From an uncultured Eubacteriales bacterium (GTDB lineage Bacteria > Bacillota > Clostridia > Christensenellales > Christensenellaceae), in contig CACZNR010000146.1 in assembly GCA_902782475.1 (NCBI GenBank), positions 1 to 12,954 on the forward strand: 12,954 nt of DNA, written 5' to 3'. Below, piece by piece: positions 6,946 to 12,954 of this stretch. Below the pieces are notes generated by a model that was given only the letters and a program-made list of their open reading frames with translations, did not search any database and was not told where the DNA came from. Numbering within the stretch: position 1 is the first letter of the stretch; each line of letters starts with the position of its first letter. The translations under genes and the position numbers were made by a program.

Positions 6946-7794
6946 TTAAAGAATAATTAAAGATTCCCTGGTGTCATGTATGACTACACTCTGTCTGTCA
7001 CCGAAGAGCTTCCGTGAGAGAACTGCATCCTCATCAGTCCTGTAGATCCCTATGACAGCCGTACCGCTTCCCGTGAGGAAACTGTGAAGGCAGCTGCTGT
7101 CACTTCTGAAGATATCCATTACTGTAGCACAGTCCGGGCACAGGTGGAGGCAGGATCTTTCAAGAGCATTGGCACTGTACCTGATAAGGGAATCCATATC
7201 ACCTGACTTAAGGGAATCTATCACTTTCTCCGTATCCGGATGATCTCCTCCAATGGAGTCATATGTACTGTATGCCCTGCCGGCAGTCACGAATCCGTTT
7301 CCTCTTACTGCAAGGGCTGTGAAATGAAACTCTGAAGGCACGTTTTCAAGTATCTCCCCGATACCTCTGCACCTCTGGCAGCCGCCTGTCATAAGCACAG
7401 GGACATCCGCTCCTATCCTGGAACCGATGGATAAAAGCTCATTCTCGGAATAAGGACCATCATAGAGCATGTTAAGGCATCGGAGAACTGCTGCAGCATC
7501 TGAACTGCTCCCTCCCATTCCTGCAGCAAAGGGGATACCCTTCCTTATGGATATGCTGCATCCACCGGATATCTGCTTTCCTGCAAAGAATGCCTCTGCA
7601 GCCTTGTATGCGGTGTTGGTCTTTTCATCTATCCCGGGACAATCGACACTGATGGTATCGGAGATATCGATGCTTAAGGCATCGTAAACATCCACAGTCT
7701 GTATGACTGTATCCACACTGTGATAACCGTTATCCATGCTGCCAAGTATGTCAAGGCAGAGATTTATCTTTCCTGATACCTTTATGTCCATCAT
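6946..7794 (-). CDS. ispE: 4-diphosphocytidyl-2-C-methyl-D-erythritol kinase
   Basis: A 282-residue GHMP-superfamily kinase that phosphorylates CDP-methylerythritol in the non-mevalonate (MEP) isoprenoid pathway. The N-terminus has the IspE signature KINLCLDILGSMDNGYHSVD (9-28). The ATP loop is PFAAGMGGSSSDAAAVL (88-104), and IGADVPVLMTGG (128-139) carries the expected catalytic Asp130, with Lys9 as its partner. A late GSGTAVIGIY (C-terminal third) matches the third GHMP motif. The length is normal for IspE. Two consecutive ATGs (7794 and 7791) follow AAAGGAAAG on the minus strand; the first is chosen. It has its own extended -10 promoter at 7821-7829, and it lies 53 nt upstream of the solute-binding-like gene, which it could lead in an operon. 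Confidence 0.93.
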   Translation of the reverse strand: MMDIKVSGKINLCLDILGSMDNGYHSVDTVIQTVDVYDALSIDISDTISVDCPGIDEKTNTAYKAAEAFFAGKQISGGCSISIRKGIPFAAGMGGSSSDAAAVLRCLNMLYDGPYSENELLSIGSRIGADVPVLMTGGCQRCRGIGEILENVPSEFHFTALAVRGNGFVTAGRAYSTYDSIGGDHPDTEKVIDSLKSGDMDSLIRYSANALERSCLHLCPDCATVMDIFRSDSSCLHSFLTGSGTAVIGIYRTDEDAVLSRKLFGDRQSVVIHDTRESLIIL

Positions 7795-7820
7795 TACTTT
7801 CCTTTCGGGATGCTGCCTAG

Positions 7821-7829
7821 ATTATACCA
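7821..7829 (-). promoter_or_regulatory. Extended -10 promoter for ispE
   Basis: On the minus strand the sequence reads TGGTATAAT, a perfect TATAAT preceded by the TGn extension. It lies 26 nt upstream of the first ispE ATG. The -35 region is poor (GGAACA at 16 nt), which is tolerated by extended -10 promoters. Confidence 0.55.
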
Positions 7830-7889
7830 TATGGGAAAAGTTTGTTCCTGAGGCTTCTGCACTCCTATAAAATAAGCATCTGTATGTAT

Positions 7890-7895
7890 TATAAT
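7890..7895 (+). promoter_or_regulatory. -10 element for the methyltransferase-RluA pair
   Basis: A perfect TATAAT lies 56 nt upstream of the methyltransferase ATG at 7952, in the 157-nt gap between divergent genes. The -35 is weak (TATAAA at 7866-7871, spacer 18). Together with the ispE promoter it makes a compact divergent promoter region. I see no obvious operator or riboswitch in the rest of this gap. Confidence 0.45.
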
Positions 7896-7951
7896 CTATA
7901 CGGATGGAGCCATGATGCCTTCCAATATATAAGGATGACCGGAGAAAAGGA

Positions 7952-8800
7952 ATGTTTATAGTAGATAATCTTGAACAGTACAGGATACTTGATGCAGGAG
8001 ACGGAGACAAGCTCGAGAGCTGGAACGGCATAATAATGTCAAGACCGGATCCCCAGGTCATATGGAACAGGGAACATGAGGGGCTGTGGCATGATGCCAG
8101 TGCAGAATATATCCGCAGCAGCAAGGGCGGCGGAGAATGGAAGATAAGAAGGAAACTGCCCGAGGACTGGATACTCGAAGAGCTTGGGATGAGATTCAAG
8201 GTGAAGCCCACAGGATTCAAGCATATGGGCCTTTTCCCTGAACAGGCATACAACTGGCAGTTCATAATGGAGCATGTCAGGGAAGGTGACTATTTTCTGA
8301 ATCTGTTTGCATATACAGGAGGAGCGTCAGTGGCTGCAGCCAAGGCAGGGGCAAAGGTGACCCATGTCGATGCTTCAAAGGGGATAGTTCAGTGGGCAAA
8401 GGAAAATGCAGAGCTCTCTTCTATACCAGGGGACAGGGTCAGATACATAGTTGATGACTGTCTTAAATTCGTACAGCGTGAGTACAGACGTGGAAGGAAA
8501 TATGAAGCCATCATAATGGATCCTCCAAGCTACGGGAGAGGGGCAAACAAGGAGCTCTGGAAGCTCGAGGATACCATAGAGGAGCTGATCACTGAATGTG
8601 TGAAGATATTGAGCGATGATGCAAGGCTTTTCATACTCAATTCATATACGACGGGCCTGAGCAACATCGTTACAAGGAATCTTCTGCAGAAACACCTTGG
8701 CGGACGCGGAGGCCAGATAGAAGCGGATGACCTGGCGATCCCCATTGAAGATTCAAAACTGTTCCTCCCCTGCGGTGCAACAGCCAGGTGGTATGTATGA
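7952..8800 (+). CDS. RlmI-like class I SAM-dependent rRNA methyltransferase
   Basis: 282 residues related to the COG1092/Methyltrans_SAM group that includes the 23S rRNA cytosine methyltransferase RlmI. The SAM-binding core is clear: NLFAYTGGAS (117-126) as motif I, VTHVDAS (136-142) with the acidic D140 for the SAM ribose, then a motif IV of DPPSYG (190-195), the usual DPPxF/Y catalytic loop of base methyltransferases. It lacks the N-terminal PUA domain of full RlmI and begins with a short beta-rich region instead, so the exact rRNA target is not assigned. The C-terminus KLFLPCGATARWYV is typical of the short Firmicute form. GGAGAAAAGG (7941-7950) precedes ATG 7952. Its stop overlaps the start of the next gene (ATGA), which also encodes an RNA-modification enzyme. 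Confidence 0.82.
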   Translation: MFIVDNLEQYRILDAGDGDKLESWNGIIMSRPDPQVIWNREHEGLWHDASAEYIRSSKGGGEWKIRRKLPEDWILEELGMRFKVKPTGFKHMGLFPEQAYNWQFIMEHVREGDYFLNLFAYTGGASVAAAKAGAKVTHVDASKGIVQWAKENAELSSIPGDRVRYIVDDCLKFVQREYRRGRKYEAIIMDPPSYGRGANKELWKLEDTIEELITECVKILSDDARLFILNSYTTGLSNIVTRNLLQKHLGGRGGQIEADDLAIPIEDSKLFLPCGATARWYV

Positions 8801-9447
8801 TAAATGTCATATACGAAGACAATCATGTGATAGTGGTGGAAAAACCGAGGAACATACCGGTACAGGTAGATTCCTCCGGGGATACAGACCTCATATCCAT
8901 GGTCAGGGAATATATCAGGGAAAAATATGACAAGAAGGGAAATGTATACCTAGGTCTCGTTCACAGGCTTGACAGGCCTGTAGGGGGACTGATGGTATTT
9001 GCCAGGACTTCAAAGGCGGCATCAAGACTTTCCGAAGAGATAAGGAAAGGAAATGTAGAAAAGTATTATACTGCACTGGTGCATGGAGTCCCGAAAAAGC
9101 ATGGAGTCCTGGAGGACTGGCTGCTCAAGGATGAAAGGACGAATACCACAACGGTGGTTCCTGAAGGAACGGCTGGAAGCAAATATGCAAAACTTGAGTA
9201 CGAGGTCACGGATTCGGATGGCAGGGATTCACAAGTGTACATACATCTTTACACGGGAAGATCACATCAGATAAGGGTGCAGTTTGCGTCCCGGGGATAT
9301 CCTCTCATAGGGGATATGAGGTATGGCAGACAGGAAAAAGGCAGGATAGCCCTTTTTGCAAGCGGACTCTCATTTATCCATCCCACTCTGAAGGAAAAAA
9401 TGTCATTCTCTCTTGAACCGGACATGAAACTTACAAAAAATGAATAA
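8797..9447 (+). CDS. RluA-family pseudouridine synthase (short form, no S4 domain)
   Basis: 216 residues from ATG 8797. The RluA fold is intact: INVIYEDNHVIVVEKPRNIP at the N-terminus, VHRLDRPVGGLMVFART (55-71) with the catalytic D59, and YTGRSHQIRVQFASRGYPLI (152-171) ahead of GDMRYG. It should isomerise uridine to pseudouridine in rRNA or tRNA; the target site cannot be told from sequence alone. It starts directly with the catalytic domain, without the S4 domain of RluC or RluD. The frame also offers a GTG at 8788, but AGGTGG (8786-8791) is correctly spaced only for the ATG, which overlaps the methyltransferase stop as ATGA. Translational coupling with the methyltransferase is likely. Its stop codon lies inside a terminator hairpin. 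Confidence 0.9.
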   Translation: MINVIYEDNHVIVVEKPRNIPVQVDSSGDTDLISMVREYIREKYDKKGNVYLGLVHRLDRPVGGLMVFARTSKAASRLSEEIRKGNVEKYYTALVHGVPKKHGVLEDWLLKDERTNTTTVVPEGTAGSKYAKLEYEVTDSDGRDSQVYIHLYTGRSHQIRVQFASRGYPLIGDMRYGRQEKGRIALFASGLSFIHPTLKEKMSFSLEPDMKLTKNE

Positions 9448-9471
9448 TTTGTTTTCAAAATATTCATTTTT
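9436..9471 (+). terminator. AT-rich intrinsic terminator overlapping the RluA gene stop
   Basis: AAAAATGAATA (9436-9446) pairs perfectly with TATTCATTTTT (9461-9471). After one A-A mismatch the stem continues as TTTG/CAAA around a TTTT loop. The flanking A and T runs make it functional in either direction in principle. The left arm contains the last codons and part of the TAA stop of the pseudouridine synthase gene. Confidence 0.75.
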
Positions 9472-9486
9472 AAACTGCTTCAGAGT

Positions 9487-9515
9487 TTGAACTCACGTAA
9501 AAGATGGTATATTAT
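9487..9515 (+). promoter_or_regulatory. Promoter of the HPr-like small gene
   Basis: TTGAAC (9487-9492) and TATTAT (9510-9515) are separated by exactly 17 nt, a good fit to the housekeeping sigma consensus. A TG dinucleotide at 9505-9506 also precedes an overlapping TATATT. The predicted start near 9522 gives a leader of about 67 nt before ATG 9589. The site lies between a strong terminator and the gene, which supports separate transcription. Confidence 0.6.
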
Positions 9516-9588
9516 ATGCGAAAGGAAAATTGAAGCTCACTAGTTGAGCGGGGATCCTCAAAAGAGAATATATAAGGAGGTAATGTTT

Positions 9589-9822
9589 ATGAAAGTTAAG
9601 AACATTAAAGAACCCAAGAAATTTTTCGAAGTTTTAAGCAAGTGCAAAGGTACAATCGAACTGGTTACTTCAGAAGGTGACAGATTGAACCTGAAGTCCA
9701 AACTAAGTCAGTACATAGCTTTGACACAGATGTTTAAAGATGCACAGATCGACGAGATAGAGATCGTTGTTTCTGAGCCGGAAGACATGGGTCTGTTATT
9801 GGATTATCTCGTAAGAGGCTGA
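9589..9822 (+). CDS. Small HPr-like protein lacking the phosphocarrier histidine
   Basis: 77 residues of unknown function. By eye the C-terminal two-thirds resembles HPr of the phosphotransferase system: EGDRLNLKSKLSQYIAL (29-45) against the B. subtilis NGKTVNLKSIMGVMSLG around regulatory Ser46, followed by an IEIVV strand and a final PEDMGLLLDYL helix. Ser37 falls at the Ser46 position. The N-terminal region KEPKKFFEVLSKCKG would match the first HPr helix, but the protein has no His at all, so it cannot carry PTS phosphate. The start is ATG 9589, because AAGGAGG (9574-9580) is 8 nt away; ATG 9583 is only 2 nt from it and 9544 is upstream of it. Codons such as GGT, GTT and ATC are commoner than in its ATA/GGA-rich neighbours, which suggests high expression. 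It is flanked by its own promoter and terminator. The HPr link is inference. Confidence 0.85.
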   Translation: MKVKNIKEPKKFFEVLSKCKGTIELVTSEGDRLNLKSKLSQYIALTQMFKDAQIDEIEIVVSEPEDMGLLLDYLVRG

Positions 9823-9841
9823 TAACAATCTGACTGAAATG

Positions 9842-9864
9842 GGTCGCGCATGCGGCCTTTTTTT
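9842..9864 (+). terminator. Intrinsic terminator after the HPr-like gene
   Basis: GGTCGC (9842-9847) pairs with GCGGCC (9852-9857), including one G-T wobble, around the loop GCAT, and is followed immediately by seven T residues. It lies 19 nt after the stop codon. A second T run follows at 9870-9876. Confidence 0.9.
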
Positions 9865-9885
9865 GTACCTTTTTTTGATCCGAAT

Positions 9886-9903
9886 TGTCCGTTTTTCCGG
9901 ACA
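9886..9903 (+). repeat. Inverted repeat in the addB promoter region
   Basis: TGTCCG and CGGACA form a perfect 6-bp inverted repeat separated by 6 nt (TTTTTC). It sits about where the -35 region of the addB promoter should be and ends 10 nt before the -10 TATAAT. There is no T-tract after it, so it is not a terminator; a repressor operator is one possibility. Confidence 0.5.
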
Positions 9904-9910
9904 GCTTCTT

Positions 9911-9919
9911 TGCTATAAT
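9911..9919 (+). promoter_or_regulatory. Extended -10 promoter of addB
   Basis: TGCTATAAT combines a perfect -10 hexamer with a TGn extension, 30 nt upstream of the addB ATG. No good -35 is seen; the corresponding positions fall in the T-rich loop of the inverted repeat at 9886-9903. Confidence 0.6.
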
Positions 9920-9949
9920 TACAATAGAAGATTATATCCTGGAGCGAAT

Positions 9950-12900
9950 ATGAAAATAATACATTCGAGGGATTACAGAGCCCTTTTATCATATCTGTAT
10001 AGGATCTCAGACCATGTCCTTGATGAAGGCAGGAAACTGCTGGTGCTGGTACCTTCCCAGGCAACGTATCTTGTGGAGAAGGCCATAATAACCCATCTTG
10101 GAGATGAAGGGATAATGGACATAGAGGTCCTTTCGTTTGAGAGCCTTGTGGAAAGGATCACAAACCTAAGCGGCGGAAGATCAAGGGAAGTGCTTGATGC
10201 TGCCGGCTTCTCGATGCTTGCAAAGCTTGCAATGACCAACATAAAGGATGAACTTCAAGTATTTGACAGTGAGGATTTTACTCTGAATGTCCAGGTAGGA
10301 GAACTCATATCTTCCCTGAAATCCGAAAATGTATCACTGGAGGATCTGGAAAGGATGGCTGGTGATTCGGAAGGGATCACCAGGGAAAAGCTGTCTGACC
10401 TTTCAAGGATATACAGAGAGATAGACAGGATATCCGAAGGAAGATACCAGGACAGGATGGATGTGGAACGGTCAGTGCATCAAGTCCTGAGATACAGCAC
10501 ATATCTGAAGGAAAGAAGGATAGCCGTATTTGGTTTTGACATACTTCCAAGGCTCCGCATGCAGACCATATGCGAACTGGACAGAGCCAGTCAGGGAGTG
10601 GAAGTCCTTGCAATGGGAACAGAAGGAGACTATGTAACTGAGAAACAGTGGGAGAACATAAAACAGCTGGAGGAAATGGGGTTCCGAAATGAAAGGAATG
10701 TTACATTAAAGGAACTCGGAGCTGAATCCGGAAACAGTGAAGTCGATCTGCTCTTTGAGAACCTTTATGCCTATCCATACAAGACCATGAAGGGAGAACC
10801 AAAAGACATATTCGTGTCTTCATATAAGGACCGCAGGGATGAGGTCCAGGATATAGCAAAGCAGATACTTGACTATACCTGCAACAGAGGCTTCAGGATG
10901 GATGACATAGGGATCATAACCGGAGACGTTGGTGGCTATTCCACCTATGTGACAGATATCTTTTCTGCCTACGAAATACCTTATTTCCTGCAGAGCAAGA
11001 GAAACCTGTCAAAGAGCGTGCTTTATGCGTATATGAAACCGCTGCTGAAACTACTGAGCAGGAGATCATGGATACTTCAGGATGTGCTCATGTATCTCAA
11101 GAGCGGACTCGTCAGGGACAATCTTGAAACGGACAGATTCATAAGGTTCGTGCTTGAACGCGGATACAGAGGCTACAGATTCATGAGGGAGTTCACGGAT
11201 CCTGATGCTCAAGAGTTTGAAAACTTCAGACATGAAGTGTTTGATCCAGTCCTTGAACTGAGAAAGGATGTGGAGAAGGGAAATATCAGCAGCAAGCTTC
11301 TTAAGTTCTGTCATGATATGAAAATACCGGTAAAGATAGCGGAGCTGGAAGCCAGGGCAAGAGAGGACAGGCTGGAAGAGGAAGCAAGGTTCCTTGCACA
11401 GGTGTGGCCTGCCACGGAAGAGATAATAAGGAGCTCAAAGCTCATAGAGGATATTGACATAAAGGAATATGCAGAAGCTGTATCGGTGGGAATGGAGTCA
11501 AAGGACATCTCAGTCATTCCACCGACTACGGATGAAGTACAGATAGGCGATGCCATACAGTCCATCTGGAGTGGAAAGAAGATACTTTTTGTCATGGGAG
11601 TAAATGAGGGAGTGCTTCCGAAACCACTGGACAGAGGAGAGATATTTTCTGATTTTGAAGTCGACAGCATCAAGAAGGGCAGACATGTATTCCCGGAAAG
11701 TACATTGTTCCAGGATCAGAAGGCCTTTTTAAGGAAGAACCTTTCCATCACTAAACGACTTCATCTTTCCTATGTTACAGAGAACATGGAAGAATCCTTC
11801 CTTATCGACAGGGTAAAGAGACTGTTCCCGGATCTGAAGGAAAACAGAGCAAAGGATCCTGAGATATATCACAAAAGAGCATCTCTTCCTGCACTGGCAA
11901 AGGAATTAAGGGAATACAGAGATTACAGGGAAGACCTTACCACAGTTACCTCACTGTACATAGAAAAGGACAGGAAAGCCTATGACAGAGTCATGGACAA
12001 GATAGAGAATGACCGTGATGTTGCGGTTATAGATGAAAGATATGCGAAGCTCCTCTATGGTGAACCGAGAGCATCAGTAAGCGGGATACAGGATTATTAC
12101 ACCTGTCCTTACAGGCATTTCATCAGCTCAGGCATAAGGCCTGATGAGATAAAAGAACTGAACGAAGATGCTGCGGATGTGGGTACATACATACACGGCA
12201 TCATGGAGGGGTTCACTACATATATTGAAAATGAAGGTGTCCGCTGGGATGCCTTAAGTGACTCTGAGATCGACAGAAGGATAGATATCATCGCTGCAGA
12301 TCTCAGAAAGAAACACAACAATTCCATCTTTGAGGAAAAACGCTTTGAATTCTCTGAGAAGAGACTCAGGGAAGAAGCAAAGTATGCGGCTAAGGCAGTA
12401 AAGCGCCAGCTGGAAGGCACATCTGCAAAGGTAGTGGCTGGAGAAAAGAGATTTGGAAAAGGGACCCTCAGGATCGATACGAGATTTGGACCACTCATAG
12501 TACAGGGGATAATCGACAGGGTGGATGAATCGGAAAGCGATGCAGGAAACGAGTATATACGTATCGTGGACTACAAGACCGGAGGCAAGGATTTCAGACT
12601 TTCCGAGGTATATTACGGGATAGGCATACAGCTTATAGTCTATCTAATGGCTGCCATCAGCTATTACAGGGAACACGGAAAGGAAGTCACGGGAGCAGGA
12701 GGATTCTATTTCTCCATAAAGATGCCGTATCTTGATGAGACAGTGGACGATGAAGCAAGACTTAAGAGCTATCGCATGAGCGGATATCTCCTCTCTTCCG
12801 AGGATGCCCTGAGATCCCTTGACAGCGGGGACAGGAAGGCCATAAGTATGAACGTCTCTGCTTCAGACCTGGTCTTTGATGAGGATAAGGGATCCGTAAA

Positions 12901-12954
12901 GGGAAATAACTGTTTTACAGAGGAAGAACTTGCGGATATTTTCTCATATGTAAA
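9950..12954 (+). CDS. addB: AddB subunit of the AddAB helicase-nuclease (3' partial)
   Basis: An open frame of 1001 codons with no stop, running off the window edge. AddAB resects double-strand DNA ends to a Chi-type site and loads RecA for recombination repair. The N-terminus (KLLVLVPSQATYLVEKAII, then EVLSFESLVERI) matches the AddB helicase-like region, and QSIWSGKKILFVMGVNEGVLP (524-544) matches its later part. The RecB-type nuclease domain shows H749 (GTYIHGIMEGF), IDRVD (855-859), and VDYKTGG with D874 and K876, followed by YYGIGIQLIVYL. Cys719 in YYTCPYRHF is the first ligand of the AddB iron-sulfur cluster; the C-terminal CxxC ligands would lie beyond the window. No Walker A motif is present near the N-terminus, where B. 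subtilis AddB has GRSGSGKT; Streptococcus and Lactococcus RexB also lacks it. GGAG (9941-9944) precedes ATG 9950. addA probably follows. Confidence 0.93.
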   Translation, partial: MKIIHSRDYRALLSYLYRISDHVLDEGRKLLVLVPSQATYLVEKAIITHLGDEGIMDIEVLSFESLVERITNLSGGRSREVLDAAGFSMLAKLAMTNIKDELQVFDSEDFTLNVQVGELISSLKSENVSLEDLERMAGDSEGITREKLSDLSRIYREIDRISEGRYQDRMDVERSVHQVLRYSTYLKERRIAVFGFDILPRLRMQTICELDRASQGVEVLAMGTEGDYVTEKQWENIKQLEEMGFRNERNVTLKELGAESGNSEVDLLFENLYAYPYKTMKGEPKDIFVSSYKDRRDEVQDIAKQILDYTCNRGFRMDDIGIITGDVGGYSTYVTDIFSAYEIPYFLQSKRNLSKSVLYAYMKPLLKLLSRRSWILQDVLMYLKSGLVRDNLETDRFIRFVLERGYRGYRFMREFTDPDAQEFENFRHEVFDPVLELRKDVEKGNISSKLLKFCHDMKIPVKIAELEARAREDRLEEEARFLAQVWPATEEIIRSSKLIEDIDIKEYAEAVSVGMESKDISVIPPTTDEVQIGDAIQSIWSGKKILFVMGVNEGVLPKPLDRGEIFSDFEVDSIKKGRHVFPESTLFQDQKAFLRKNLSITKRLHLSYVTENMEESFLIDRVKRLFPDLKENRAKDPEIYHKRASLPALAKELREYRDYREDLTTVTSLYIEKDRKAYDRVMDKIENDRDVAVIDERYAKLLYGEPRASVSGIQDYYTCPYRHFISSGIRPDEIKELNEDAADVGTYIHGIMEGFTTYIENEGVRWDALSDSEIDRRIDIIAADLRKKHNNSIFEEKRFEFSEKRLREEAKYAAKAVKRQLEGTSAKVVAGEKRFGKGTLRIDTRFGPLIVQGIIDRVDESESDAGNEYIRIVDYKTGGKDFRLSEVYYGIGIQLIVYLMAAISYYREHGKEVTGAGGFYFSIKMPYLDETVDDEARLKSYRMSGYLLSSEDALRSLDSGDRKAISMNVSASDLVFDEDKGSVKGNNCFTEEELADIFSYV

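Noticed and set aside
8788..8796. GTG start for the RluA-type pseudouridine synthase.
   Set aside because: The GTG lies within its own candidate Shine-Dalgarno AGGTGG; the ATG at 8797 is properly spaced and overlaps the previous stop as ATGA.
9544..9588. A longer N-terminus for the HPr-like protein starting at 9544 or 9583.
   Set aside because: The start at 9544 lies upstream of the strong AAGGAGG, and 9583 is only 2 nt from it. ATG 9589 is at the normal 8-nt distance.
9886..9903. The inverted repeat before addB as a second terminator for the HPr-like gene.
   Set aside because: Its T run is in the loop, not after the stem, and a full terminator already exists at 9842-9864.
9804..12498. Several minus-strand open frames within the addB region, such as 11311-11673 and 12109-12498.
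   Set aside because: They are shadows of the continuous addB frame, which shows clear family motifs throughout; their translations are low-complexity Ser- and Phe-rich.
1..12954. Search by eye for CRISPR repeats, tRNA or rRNA genes, IS ends or phage genes.
   Set aside because: No regularly spaced repeats, tRNA-like cloverleaf sequence, transposase motif or phage structural gene was seen; the window is nearly filled by the listed genes.

Overview
The window looks like a chromosomal segment of a low-to-moderate GC Firmicute, probably a Clostridia member close to Lachnospiraceae. The grounds are strong AAGGAGG-type ribosome binding sites, heavy use of ATA (Ile) and AGA/AGG (Arg) codons, an AddB rather than RecBC repair protein, a DUF2232-rplI-dnaB cluster, and an MEP-pathway kinase. 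The taxonomic placement is inference. I see no phage, transposon, CRISPR array, tRNA or rRNA.

Layout. Positions 1-1725 hold the tail of an unrecognised membrane-linked protein with a very acidic C-terminus, then a mannitol-1-phosphate 5-dehydrogenase-like enzyme and an AroQ-class chorismate mutase, closed by a hairpin at 1732-1756. Positions 1818-6037 are a tight forward operon: DUF2232 membrane protein, ribosomal protein bL9, replicative helicase DnaB, and an unusual fusion of an S4-like domain, a degenerate RluA-type pseudouridine synthase domain and a GNAT acetyltransferase. Positions 6038-7794 run on the minus strand: ispE, then a membrane-anchored solute-binding-like protein that ends directly against the fusion gene with no base between the stop codons. 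Divergent promoters at 7821-7895 separate ispE from a forward pair, an RlmI-like methyltransferase and an intact RluA-type pseudouridine synthase that overlap by 4 nt and end in a strong AT-rich terminator. A monocistronic, probably highly expressed 77-residue HPr-like protein follows (9589-9822) with its own promoter and terminator. The window closes with addB, which runs off the right edge.

How the genes fit together. Most are housekeeping: translation and RNA modification (bL9, methyltransferase, RluA), replication and repair (DnaB, AddB), and isoprenoid and aromatic precursor metabolism (IspE, chorismate mutase). The less ordinary items are the RluA-like domain that has lost its catalytic Asp and is fused to a GNAT, the HPr-like small protein that keeps the regulatory-serine region but lacks the phosphocarrier histidine, the tethered binding protein with no transporter beside it, and the absence of gdpP between the DUF2232 gene and rplI. 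No gene cluster here amounts to a clear new multi-gene system; the fusion protein and the HPr-like protein are the best candidates for undescribed function.
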